A stretch of DNA of 64,000 nucleotides from Clostridium nigeriense (GTDB lineage Bacteria; Bacillota; Clostridia; Clostridiales; Clostridiaceae), in assembly GCF_900086595.1 (NCBI RefSeq), contig NZ_LT575472.1:1316542-1380541 (forward strand). Reading direction: 5' to 3'. Both the position numbers and the translations under genes were made by a program. The number at the start of each line of letters is the position of its first letter. Positions within the stretch are counted from its first letter, which is position 1. Positions 1-8,342 of the stretch are shown here, one piece after another. The notes under the pieces are model-generated. The model was not told the DNA's origin. It made no database searches and saw only the letters and a list, made by a program, of their open reading frames with translations.

Positions 1-1935
1 ATTAATATGACGAGTTTTAATGGACAATCTGCAACAGCTGTAAAATCTTATCTTGGAGAAGTCCATGAGTTTTTGTTACAATCAATTTATGTAGCTATTA
101 GTAGGTTTCAAGCAGATTTTTTGCTTTATAAAAATCAATATTATGCTATTGAAAATAATATATATGCAACTATGTCAAGAGAGACAATTAAATCCATTGA
201 GGATAAGCTAAGCAATGAAATTAAATATTTAAACAACATATCTAATGAAATAGACAGAAGTCTTAATTCTATATCTGATATTTATTGGAGGGGGAGACCA
301 TCAAAATCGATAATAGAAGGATATTTAAATTCTGAAAAAAATTCATTGGTGGTTTTTAATAGGAGTATAGAAAACTATGAAAACAATCAATATGCTGTAG
401 CAAATGGAGAATTAAAAAGCCTATTGGAAATATTAAAAAGTACAGTGGTTCTATATAGTGGTACAACAAATTCAGTGTTATCATATAAGAGTGGAGATTT
501 AATTAATAAGACACAAGTATTAGATTTATATAATAAGGTACAATCAAGTGTAGAGTATGTAGAGAATAACAAAGAAGAAATTGAACTTGCAGCTTTAAAT
601 CAAGAAAAAGTATTTTCTCAAATGCAAAAAGACTATGAAGAAGCATTGGAAGCTAGAAAAGACGAAGGTAGGGTAAAGATGATTACCGGAGCTCTAGCTA
701 TAGCATTAGGTGGCGCAGCAATATTTTTCACTGCAGGAGCAGCAACCCCAATTGTAGTTACTGCAGCAGTAACTGGAATAAGTAGTGGGGTATACGGTAT
801 CAGTAATATTGTTGAAGGCGGATTAGATGTCCACTATGCTTCAATAGGAGATTTAAATAGTGTAGCTATAAATCCTATAAGAGATAAAGTATTTATGGGA
901 AATCGTGCATATGATTTATGGGTAAATCTTAATATGGCAGTTGCAGGTTTATGTATTCCAGTTTCTCAGGCAGTAAATGGAGTGGTAGGAGCAAGTAAAT
1001 CTATCATAGCTAAAGAAGCAGTAAAGGCAATTGGAAAGGAAACAAGTTTTGCTATAGGAGTAAACTGGGTAAGTAGTAATATTACTAATTTTGCAGTCGG
1101 CGCGTTAGAATTAAATCAAACAGAGTCAACTCTCCTTAATTTAGGCTTGAATTTTGGAATTGGAATTGGTGGTTATAAACTTAGAAGGAAATTCTTTGGA
1201 GAAGCATCATTTGCAAAAGGAATGAGTTATGATGATGCTAAAAGATATAATGATTATTGGAAACAAGTAGAATCAGGAAATAACACAGGATATCCAGGAC
1301 TTAGCGATGCAGATATTAAATTATGGAAGTTTGCAGACAATAAACTAAATACTCGTATAGCCTTAAATAAGGTAGATCCAAATGAAGTTGTAAAGCTTAG
1401 GATAAAAGCTCTGGAATTAGAGAATAGCCTAAAAGTAGTTGATAAGGGGGTAAGTAAAGCTAGTCCAGCGGAAGTAGCTCAAAGTTGGCAAGGGAGTTTT
1501 CCGTATGTTGGCGTTGATAAGTATAAAAACATAACCTTGAAAAAGGGGAAAGTAATATATGTTGGAGACCCATATCCAACAGGATATGCAACTACTAAAA
1601 GTGCTCTAGATAGAGTAGATGGGGACGCAAGGAAGTTATTTGAAGGACTACAAGTTAAACCTTACTGGGAAGATGGAATGGATGTTGCTGAATATAGAGG
1701 TAAAATGATGGCTTATGAAATAACAGAACCAATAGATGTAGCCTTTGGAATAACGAAGGCTAATCCGCAATTTGGAAGTGGCGGACTTCCTCAAATGTTT
1801 CTTCCGGATTTTAAAGAGTTATTGAGTAGTGGAAAAATAAGGAAAGTTGAATTGAAGGCAGTTGAGTTGAATAATTATAAAATGCACTTAGATGATTACA
1901 ATAAAATGTTAGATGTGTTAGAAGGACTAAAGTAA
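1..1935 (+). CDS. LXG-type polymorphic toxin (type VII secretion substrate), 5' end cut by window edge
   Basis: This is a secreted antibacterial toxin of the LXG family, inferred to leave through the type VIIb (Esx/YukAB) system. The frame is open to base 1. The first ATG (base 7) falls just before the FxGxxAxAxxxY...H pattern (residues 4-20) that usually lies 30-40 residues into an LXG domain, so the real start is probably outside the window. Residues 1-220 are helical. Residues 225-275 form a Gly/Ala-rich hydrophobic stretch, followed by a conserved mid region to about 480. A variable C-terminal domain begins near SWQG (about 495) and ends YEITEP...ANPQFGSGGLPQMF, which resembles the TNT-type NAD glycohydrolase fold. 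That enzymatic assignment is inference. A putative immunity gene follows 16 bp downstream. Residues 297-480 are duplicated at 4734-5310. Confidence 0.8.
   Translation: MNMTSFNGQSATAVKSYLGEVHEFLLQSIYVAISRFQADFLLYKNQYYAIENNIYATMSRETIKSIEDKLSNEIKYLNNISNEIDRSLNSISDIYWRGRPSKSIIEGYLNSEKNSLVVFNRSIENYENNQYAVANGELKSLLEILKSTVVLYSGTTNSVLSYKSGDLINKTQVLDLYNKVQSSVEYVENNKEEIELAALNQEKVFSQMQKDYEEALEARKDEGRVKMITGALAIALGGAAIFFTAGAATPIVVTAAVTGISSGVYGISNIVEGGLDVHYASIGDLNSVAINPIRDKVFMGNRAYDLWVNLNMAVAGLCIPVSQAVNGVVGASKSIIAKEAVKAIGKETSFAIGVNWVSSNITNFAVGALELNQTESTLLNLGLNFGIGIGGYKLRRKFFGEASFAKGMSYDDAKRYNDYWKQVESGNNTGYPGLSDADIKLWKFADNKLNTRIALNKVDPNEVVKLRIKALELENSLKVVDKGVSKASPAEVAQSWQGSFPYVGVDKYKNITLKKGKVIYVGDPYPTGYATTKSALDRVDGDARKLFEGLQVKPYWEDGMDVAEYRGKMMAYEITEPIDVAFGITKANPQFGSGGLPQMFLPDFKELLSSGKIRKVELKAVELNNYKMHLDDYNKMLDVLEGLK
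891..1464 (+). repeat. direct repeat, copy 1 (toxin mid region)
   Basis: Near-identical to 4734-5310, starting at ATTTATGGGAAAT and ending at TAAAGCTAGT, just where the variable toxin tail begins. It provides long homology for recombining a new tail onto the LXG head. Confidence 0.9.
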
Positions 1936-1951
1936 AAATAGGAGGATATAG

Positions 1952-2398
1952 ATGAGACTAGATAAAGGCAAAATAGTTATAAATAATAAAGAAATATATA
2001 GTGGAATGGATAGTGAAAGTTTTAAAAAAATATTTTTAATAGATGTAAATAGTTATACAAATGGAAATATTGAAAGATATAATTTTAAAAGTCCACAAAT
2101 AATAGATGGATTATCACTATGGGTTAAAATTATATTTAAAGATAGTTTCCTATCATCGATAGAAATGAAAAATGCAGATTTAAAATTGAAAAATTCTTAT
2201 GATAATTGGAGTGATGATAAAGTAGAATTGAAAAGAGAAAGTCATAATAACTGGTTAATAAATAATTTAGGAGAAGCTCATGAAAAATTACCAGTAGCAC
2301 TAATATATAGATATAGTTGGGGGAAAATAGAATCATATTATGACCCTAAAGCAGCAGATAGTGGAATATTAATAACTTATAATAGAAATAATGCATAA
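1952..2398 (+). CDS. putative immunity protein for the LXG toxin
   Basis: This 148-residue protein has no signal peptide or membrane segment. It starts at an ATG 16 bp after the toxin stop, behind AGGAGGATATAG. I do not recognise a family. Its position directly after a polymorphic toxin, its small size and its acidic/hydrophilic content are what an immunity protein would show, so the role is inferred from context. The sequence is rich in Asn, Lys, Ser and Tyr with a Trp-containing centre (around residue 70). Toxin and immunity genes would be co-transcribed. A hairpin terminator lies about 220 bp downstream. Confidence 0.6.
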   Translation: MRLDKGKIVINNKEIYSGMDSESFKKIFLIDVNSYTNGNIERYNFKSPQIIDGLSLWVKIIFKDSFLSSIEMKNADLKLKNSYDNWSDDKVELKRESHNNWLINNLGEAHEKLPVALIYRYSWGKIESYYDPKAADSGILITYNRNNA

Positions 2399-2895
2399 TA
2401 AGGAATTAATTGAATTCATAAAAAAGAGTAATAAATGAAGTTGCTTAAATTAATAATATTATAACTGATTTTAACAATGCATAATTTTAATAATGAATTG
2501 ACTTAGGGGGGAGAGTGGCAGATAAAATTAAAAAGTAAATTCTAGTTGATGAAACTAAAAATACTTTTTAAAATCTTAAATACCTATACCCCTTTTTAAC
2601 CTAAAAGTTAAAGAAAATATCGTTGTAACTGAAATGTCGATACTTCAATTACAACGGTATTTTTTATTTATGTAAATTACCTAATGTAGAAATTAAAGAG
2701 GTTGCATGATAAAATTAAGTTAACAGATTAAGGAAAAAAAGACTGAAAAAGTAGATACATATCAGAAAAAAATGAAAAGTAGAGAACCTAAATCTATGAT
2801 TTGGTGTGAATCACTTTAACAGAGTGCAAGTAGTTGGAAATGGTCTTAAAACTGTGGAAATGGTTGAAAGTACTCAACTCTGATACTAAAAATAA
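2399..2895 (+). other. non-coding stretch between toxin cassettes with a decayed reading-frame scrap
   Basis: No intact gene is seen. A terminator hairpin sits at 2619-2667. Bases 2800-2883 translate in one frame as a protein-like scrap beginning FGVNHFNRVQVV and ending in a stop, which may be a remnant of a gene I do not recognise. Similar spacer DNA, ending in a short sequence related to CAGA...CCCAA, precedes the next cassette at about 4270. Confidence 0.5.
2619..2667 (+). terminator. Rho-independent terminator after first toxin/immunity pair
   Basis: Perfect arms CGTTGTAA (2621-2628) and TTACAACG (2649-2656), extended by flanking imperfect pairs, are followed by a T-rich tail (GGTATTTTTTATTT). 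Confidence 0.75.
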
Positions 2896-3021
2896 AAAGA
2901 CAGACTCTGCCCCAAGGGGGTAAGTAAAGCTGAAGTAAATACTTCTGAAAGTATTAAAAATATTATTAATGGAAAAGGATATTCAGTAGATGAATTTGCT
3001 AAATTACTACATCCCGATAGA

Positions 3022-3567
3022 GTGTTAACTGATTCAGAGGAATTGTTAGTTGATTCTATAAGAAAAGAGATAGGATTACCATCAGCAGATACTTTAATGT
3101 GTAAAACAATACCTCAAAGTGACATATATAAATACTTATATAATCCTGACTATGATGGAGTTAGAGGTTTTACAGCGGTAGAAGAGCATGGCGCTAATTT
3201 AAAAACACTATTTGATAAATATAATGGAGCAAGATTAGATTATAATAATACAGCATTTAAGACTACAACTGGCGTTGATGGCATTTCACAATCAGTTGGC
3301 TTACCAGATAAATTCTACGGAACAATAGAGTATAAAGTAAATGATGTTAGTAAAATATCTATTCCAGATTGGGCACCGAAACCAGATGATTATCCTTATA
3401 CAGGAAAAGCATTTACAGGTAGTACTGATGTAGTACTACCAGAATATTATCAATCAGTTAGAAAATTTATTAATGGAGATAAATTTAAGATTCTAGACAG
3501 TAAAACAGGAGATATAGTGCAGCAATTTATCTATGATAAGAATCTTGGATGGCTTGAATTAAAGTGA
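3022..3567 (+). CDS. orphan C-terminal toxin cassette (no LXG N-terminus)
   Basis: The open frame runs upstream without a stop to 2896, but the first possible start is GTG 3022 with no good ribosome site. Coding similarity clearly begins earlier: at 2914-2931 an 18-base run is identical to bases 1444-1461 of the full toxin and encodes the same GVSKA linker, in frame. This is therefore a toxin C-terminus without a secretion domain, expected to be silent unless recombined onto an LXG head. The 181-residue remainder includes VRGFTAVEEHG and APKPDDYPYTGKAFTGS. I cannot name its activity. The downstream gene at 3578 is its likely immunity partner. Confidence 0.65.
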   Translation: MLTDSEELLVDSIRKEIGLPSADTLMCKTIPQSDIYKYLYNPDYDGVRGFTAVEEHGANLKTLFDKYNGARLDYNNTAFKTTTGVDGISQSVGLPDKFYGTIEYKVNDVSKISIPDWAPKPDDYPYTGKAFTGSTDVVLPEYYQSVRKFINGDKFKILDSKTGDIVQQFIYDKNLGWLELK

Positions 3568-3577
3568 GGTATGAAAA

Positions 3578-4063
3578 ATGTCTAAAGAATATTGCATATA
3601 TAAAGGTAAAAAATTTTTAATGAATATTTATAATAATAAAGTGGAATTAACTAGTAGTAAAAAGGAGGATATGAATAATGGATTTAAAGAGTATGTGGAT
3701 GTGTTAGGAAATAAACATAGTGATATATTGGTAAAAGAAGTAAGTGTAGATGACTTAGAATTTGCTTATGAATTAAATTATAAAGTAATATATAACAATA
3801 TAGAATTTGAACCATGGTGTATAGGAAAACACATATTAAACAATGAAAAAATTTCATTGTTTACAAGTAATTCAGATTTAGCATCACTATATGGATTTAA
3901 TAAAGAAGAACAATTCGTATTTAAGAAGGAATTAAAATTAAATGATATAGAAGCTTTAATTGAAATAAAAATACCAATACTAAAGTTTAATCATATGAAA
4001 GAAGAAAGGACTAGAATAGAACAAAAGTATATAAAAAAGTATTTAGAAGATATTATTTTATAG
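3578..4063 (+). CDS. putative immunity protein of the orphan cassette
   Basis: This 161-residue soluble protein starts 10 bp after the orphan toxin stop, behind GAGGTATGAAAA. No family is recognised. It is rich in Lys, Glu, Asn and Ile and has no signal or membrane segment. Pairing with the upstream toxin tail suggests an immunity role (inference). Retaining an intact immunity gene next to a headless toxin would protect the cell against sister strains carrying the full version. A strong terminator follows at 4186. Confidence 0.55.
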   Translation: MSKEYCIYKGKKFLMNIYNNKVELTSSKKEDMNNGFKEYVDVLGNKHSDILVKEVSVDDLEFAYELNYKVIYNNIEFEPWCIGKHILNNEKISLFTSNSDLASLYGFNKEEQFVFKKELKLNDIEALIEIKIPILKFNHMKEERTRIEQKYIKKYLEDIIL

Positions 4064-4185
4064 TTACTGCAAAATTAAATATAAATTTAATGCATTAAAA
4101 AGAATGATTTAAGAGGTTATAAATTTAATAAAATTATTAATAATATTCACCGTATAATATTAATAATGCAGTGAGATAAAGACAA

Positions 4186-4230
4186 AGAAACTAGCTGAAA
4201 AATAAAATAGGCTAGTTTCTATTTTTTCTT
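4186..4230 (+). terminator. Rho-independent terminator after orphan cassette
   Basis: Ten-base arms AGAAACTAGC (4186-4195) and GCTAGTTTCT (4211-4220) are followed by ATTTTTTCTT. Confidence 0.85.
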
Positions 4231-4312
4231 GAGAGAATTATTTGAAATACTAGTGTGTAGTAGTAAAATATAATAAAACAGATTTAGCCCAAAGTGGGTA
4301 AATAAACATAGT

Positions 4313-4725
4313 AATGGTGGAAATGGTTCTGTAATAAATGGAACAGATGATATTGCAAAATATGAATTTAATATGATAGAGAATCCAGGGCCATTAGTAG
4401 ATATGCAAGGAAATCCAGCAAGTAATTTTTATGGTGGAAGATATAATGTGGAAGTTCTTACAGAGGACAGAATATATTATAGAGGAGGAAATTCAGAGAA
4501 TGCATTAGGTCAATGGTTTACTACAGAACTTCCGGAATCAGTTGCAAAAGTGAGAATTGATACAGCAGTAAAACCACAGTGGATTGACCCAATTACAGGA
4601 GAACTGACAGTAAGTCAGTGGTAGATACAGTATATGCTATTAAATACCTAAGGGGACCAAGGTTTATACAGGTCCAGTTGGATCTCAAGGAGGTACGTAT
4701 TGTGGTGGATATGATGTAATACAAT
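4313..4725 (+). pseudogene. decayed second orphan toxin cassette
   Basis: A frame from 4313 passes through ATG 4373 and stops at 4622-4624. Coding-like sequence then continues in other frames: VDTVYAIK from 4621, and after a further one-base shift IPKGTKVYTGPVGSQGG to about 4700. The composite reads as one polymorphic-toxin C-terminal domain (RIYYRGGNSENALGQWFT ... IPKGTKVYTGP) broken by at least two frameshifts. It has no LXG head and is preceded at 4288-4305 by a degenerate version of the cassette junction. Its 3' end runs into the duplicated toxin body at 4734. The annotated 83-residue frame (4373-4624) is only a fragment. Confidence 0.7.
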
Positions 4726-4733
4726 CCTTCATT

Positions 4734-5310
4734 ATTTATGGGAAATCAAGGTGCCTATGATTTATGGGGAAACCTTAATATGGCAGTTGCAGGTTTATGT
4801 ATTCCAGTTTCGCAGGCAGTAAATGGAGTGGCAGGAGCAAGTAAATCTATCATAGCTAAAGAAGCAGTAAAGGCAATTGGAAAGGAAACAAGTTTTGCTA
4901 TAGGAGTAAACTGGGTAAGTAGTAATATTACTAATTTTGCAGTCGGCGAGTTAGAATTAAATCAAACAGAGTCAACTCTCCTTAATTTAGGCTTGAATTT
5001 TGGAATTGGAATTGGTGGTTATAAACTTAGAAGGAAATTCTTTGGAGAAGCATCATTTGCAAAAGGAATGAGTTATGATGATGCTAAAAGATATAATGAT
5101 TATTGGAAACAAGTAGAATCAGGAAATAACACAGGATATCCAGGACTTAGCGATGCAGATATTAAATTATGGAAGTTTGCAGACAATAAACTAAATACTC
5201 GTATAGCATTAAATAAGGTAGATCCAAATGAAGTTGTAAACCTTAGGATGAAGGCTCTGGAATTAGAGAATAGACTAAAAGTAGTTGATAAGGTAGCAAG
5301 TAAAGCTAGT
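4734..5310 (+). repeat. direct repeat, copy 2 (toxin mid region)
   Basis: Copy of 891-1464 with a 3-base insertion and scattered substitutions. Crossover between the copies would delete 3.8 kb and exchange the toxin C-terminus. Confidence 0.9.
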
Positions 5311-5361
5311 AAGGTATTAGTAATTCAACATATTCAGGAGAAGAGTGGCGCAGATATTTAA
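4734..5361 (+). pseudogene. headless partial copy of the LXG toxin body
   Basis: The open frame 4738-5361 (207 codons) repeats residues ~297-482 of the first toxin almost perfectly, with a few substitutions and one 3-base insertion near 4745. It lacks the N-terminal LXG domain and has no ribosome site. It leaves the repeat at the VASKAS linker and ends 15 codons later. Shifting by +1 restores a typical pre-toxin linker, NSTYSGEEWRRYLRETYG (5322-5375), so the cassette fused here was different from the one in the first toxin and is now frameshifted. Confidence 0.8.
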
Positions 5362-5595
5362 GAGAAACCTACGGTACTGATAATGTGGTATAGGAAAATG
5401 CTACACCATAGTAGTTGGCTAAAAGTTGGCAAGGTACAGGAAAATATAGTGGTATAGATGAATAGTATATTAAATAAGACTGAAATGGTAGCGTATCAAA
5501 ATTCAGATAGAGTTGGAGAAGTTTCACTTAAAGTGTTAGAAAATAATAGGGTGCAATTAAGTGGTGAAGTTATTGTAGATTTAAAGGAGAATTAA
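5311..5595 (+). pseudogene. remnant of a further toxin tail
   Basis: After the linker NSTYSGEEWRRYLRETYG (stop at 5391), another piece at 5418-5462 reads AKSWQGTGKYSGIDE, which matches the SWQG...VDKY junction of the first toxin before a stop at 5463. A last open piece (from about 5473 to the stop at 5593-5595) reads NKTEMVAYQNSDRVGEVSL and ends in VDLKEN. The fragments look like a shuffled, decayed tail and possibly its partner. No function can be assigned. Confidence 0.55.
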
Positions 5596-5641
5596 ATTTA
5601 TAAAGATAGAATTCTATAGAAAGATTATATGGTATTTTTGT

Positions 5642-5675
5642 AAACCAAGAAGGTAACTTCTTGGTTTTTCTTTAC
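5642..5675 (+). terminator. Rho-independent terminator closing the toxin array
   Basis: Arms AACCAAGAAG (5643-5652) and CTTCTTGGTT (5657-5666) with a GTAA loop are followed by TTTCTTT. Confidence 0.85.
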
Positions 5676-5886
5676 TCTTTAGGAGAGTATATAGGAGCAA
5701 TTTTTTATAGACTGTATAAAAAATAAGGTTAGAAAAAAATATAAAATTATTAAAAAAGTGATATAATATAATTATGGATATTTAGTAAAATATTTACAAA
5801 GAAATGAATTGCTTTATGACGAATATATTAGATTATTAAATAGCTTTAGCAATATAAAATAATTGGATGATAAAGGGGGAATTTAA

Positions 5887-6738
5887 ATGAACAATATTAT
5901 ATTGGTGGCAGAAACAGGTTCAGATATTCCAAAAGATATTGCAGAGGAAATGGGAATTTTTCTTGTTCCAATGCATGTTACTATGGGAGAAAATACTTTT
6001 GATGATGGAACTTTTCCGGTTGAGAAAATTTGTGAGTATTACAACGATACTAATAAAATACCAAAGACAAGTGGAAGCTCACCACAGGATTTTATAAAAG
6101 TATTTGATGAAATTCATAGACTATATCCAGATAAGCAGATATTACACTTAGCCTATTCAGCTGTAACAACTTGCTCATATCAAAGTGCATTAATAGCTTC
6201 AGAAAACAGAGATTATGTTACAAGTATTGATACTAAGCAAGTTTCAATTGGACAAGGAGCCGTTGTAATACAAACAGCAAGATATTTAAAAGAAAATCCT
6301 AATGTAACAATGGATGAATTAATAAAGGAAGTTAGAAATATATGTAGTAGTACAAGGATGAGTTTTATTCCAGGTAAATTAGAATACCTTAGAGCTGGTG
6401 GACGCGTTAGTAATGCAGTCTTTATAGGTGGAAAAATACTAAGAGTTCATCCATCAATTGAAATTGAAAATGGATATTTAGTAGCTAAGAAAAAGTATAG
6501 AGGAAAAATAGAAGGTATAGTAACAAAGCTAATAGAGGAATATAGCAATATGCAAAACTTAGATAAAAAAGAAGTATATTTAATATGGTCAATAGGTTTA
6601 CCAGATACAGTTCGTAAAGCAGCTGAAGATAAAGCCAAGGAAATAGGCTTTGAAAAGATTAGATGGATGCAGACAGGCTGTGTAATTACAACTCATGGGG
6701 GACCTGGTTCTTTTGGAATTGTAGGATTTTCTAAGTGA
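5887..6738 (+). CDS. DegV family fatty-acid-binding protein
   Basis: DegV-family proteins (FakB type) hold a fatty acid in a two-domain EDD fold and present it to the FakA kinase. The 283 residues show the family layout: the N-terminus VAETGSDIPKDIAEEMGI, the early TSGSSPQDF loop (about 59-67), the central Ser/Thr-rich LAYSAVTTCSYQSA stretch (about 90-103), the LRAGGRVS motif (about 166-173) and a C-terminal THGGPGSFGIVG loop. Length is normal for the family. The start follows AAAGGGGGAATTTAA. It is a single-gene unit on the array side of the glycerate operon. No fakA is seen nearby. Confidence 0.9.
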   Translation: MNNIILVAETGSDIPKDIAEEMGIFLVPMHVTMGENTFDDGTFPVEKICEYYNDTNKIPKTSGSSPQDFIKVFDEIHRLYPDKQILHLAYSAVTTCSYQSALIASENRDYVTSIDTKQVSIGQGAVVIQTARYLKENPNVTMDELIKEVRNICSSTRMSFIPGKLEYLRAGGRVSNAVFIGGKILRVHPSIEIENGYLVAKKKYRGKIEGIVTKLIEEYSNMQNLDKKEVYLIWSIGLPDTVRKAAEDKAKEIGFEKIRWMQTGCVITTHGGPGSFGIVGFSK

Positions 6739-6787
6739 TTTTTTCCAAAAATATTTTAGTAGGTATTCGTTCTTTAAAAGAAAATAG

Positions 6788-7015
6788 TTATCTTCTTTTA
6801 TTACATTAAATAAAAGTGATAGAGATTTTTCACCTTCAACATTATATGAAGATTATGCAATAAACGAAAAGTTATTTCATTGGCAAACACAATCTAGAAC
6901 TTCAGTTGAAAGCTCAACAGGACAAAGATATATAAATCACTTAAAAACAGGAAATAAGATAGCTTTGTTTGTTAGAGAATATAAATTAAAAGATGGATTA
7001 ACATCACTATGGTAA
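6788..7015 (+). pseudogene. C-terminal remnant of a DUF3427-type helicase
   Basis: A frame without a start runs 6788-7015 and reads TLNKSDRDFSPSTLYEDYAI, then LFHWQTQS, TGQRYINH and LFVRE. These are the conserved phrases of the DUF3427 domain found at the C-terminus of certain superfamily II DEAD/DEAH helicases. Only about 75 codons remain. The rest of the gene and any promoter are missing, so this is a deletion scar. Confidence 0.7.
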
Positions 7016-7024
7016 TTTAAGAGT

Positions 7025-7052
7025 AAAAAGTCACTTGATTGTGACTTTTTTC
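7025..7052 (+). terminator. Rho-independent terminator
   Basis: AAAAAGTCAC pairs with GTGACTTTTTT across a short TTGATT loop, ending in a T run just after the DUF3427 remnant. Confidence 0.8.
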
Positions 7053-7169
7053 TTGGAAAAATATATATAATAATATAAATTATGATAAAATGAAAAGTAC
7101 TTTTAAATATAATATTAATTTAAATTATTAAATTGTAAAATTGACAATATTTTATGGGGGAATTAGATT

Positions 7170-8234
7170 ATGCTTAGTAAATCTTTAGCACAAAAAATAG
7201 TTGATAGAATGATGGATATAATACCTTATAACGTAAATCTTATGGATAAGGATGGAATAATTATAGCTAGTGGTGATAGGGATAGAATTAATACATTACA
7301 TTTAGGTGCTCAAGAAGCATTGCAAGGAACTTCGGATATAGAAGTGTATGAAGAAAGAGAAGGTGTAAAACCAGGGGTGAATATGCCTATAATGTTTAAT
7401 AAACGAAGTATAGGTGTAATTGGTATAACTGGAAACCCTAAAAAAGTAAGAGCTTTTGCTGAGTTAGTTAAGGTTACAACAGAACTTTTGATTCAACAAG
7501 AATATAGCATTGAAAAATTTATAATTAAAAATAAATTAAAGGAAGAATACTTATATGAATGGCTTCATAGAAAAGAAATATATGATGATGAATTTATAGA
7601 TAGAGGTAAGGAGCTTAATATCAATATAGAAGAGGAAGGTTATCTTTTAATAATTGATTATCAAAAGGAATATAGTAAAAAAATTAAAAAGGTAATAGAA
7701 AATTATTTTAATAAAGAAGTAAATATAATTAGTTTAAATTCATCTAGAATATGTATTGTTCTTAACAACAACATAGAAAAAAATGATAGTTTAATAGATG
7801 AATTACTTTCTAAAGGAAAAGAAGAAATAAATATAATAATATTTTTAAAGAAATCAGATATATTATCTAAGGCTTTTTATAAGGGTATAAGTACTGTAAA
7901 TATTGCAATGGCTTTAGATATAAAGAAAAAAGTAATAAGAGATGAAGATGCTATATTTTATTCTGAAATAGAAAAGATAGTAAAAAATAAAGATGCAAGG
8001 GAAGTATTAAGAAAAATAAGAGATGGTGGAGAAGAACTTATTGAAACTTTTAAAGTTTTTATAAGAGAAAATTTTGAAAGAGGAAAAACAGCAGACCTAC
8101 TACACATTCACAGAAACACTTTAAGTTATAGATTATCTAGAATTGAAGATTTAACAGGATTATCCTTTAACAGTTCTATAGATATGTTTAGATTAATAAG
8201 TACATATATTTATTATAATATATATTCTGATTAA
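7170..8234 (+). CDS. CdaR-type sugar-diacid/glycerate regulator
   Basis: This is a transcriptional regulator of the CdaR/PucR family, which usually responds to glycerate or sugar diacids. Residues 1-135 form the N-terminal sensing domain (LAQKIVDRMMDIIPYNVNLM ... DKDGIIIASGD), followed by a variable middle. A PucR-type helix-turn-helix lies at about residues 300-350 (GKTADLLHIHRNTLSYRLSR). Length (354) is typical. The ATG follows GGGGGAATTAGATT. It stands directly upstream of a GntP permease and glycerate kinase, the classic CdaR target set, so it most likely activates that operon. Confidence 0.88.
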   Translation: MLSKSLAQKIVDRMMDIIPYNVNLMDKDGIIIASGDRDRINTLHLGAQEALQGTSDIEVYEEREGVKPGVNMPIMFNKRSIGVIGITGNPKKVRAFAELVKVTTELLIQQEYSIEKFIIKNKLKEEYLYEWLHRKEIYDDEFIDRGKELNINIEEEGYLLIIDYQKEYSKKIKKVIENYFNKEVNIISLNSSRICIVLNNNIEKNDSLIDELLSKGKEEINIIIFLKKSDILSKAFYKGISTVNIAMALDIKKKVIRDEDAIFYSEIEKIVKNKDAREVLRKIRDGGEELIETFKVFIRENFERGKTADLLHIHRNTLSYRLSRIEDLTGLSFNSSIDMFRLISTYIYYNIYSD

Positions 8235-8342
8235 CAAAGTTTTTGAAAGAAAGATTATGCAAATTCACAATGAAAACATTTTCTAATGAAGATAAAATAA
8301 GACTGTAATTATTAATAAAAGTTTGAAAGAAGGGTTTAGAAA

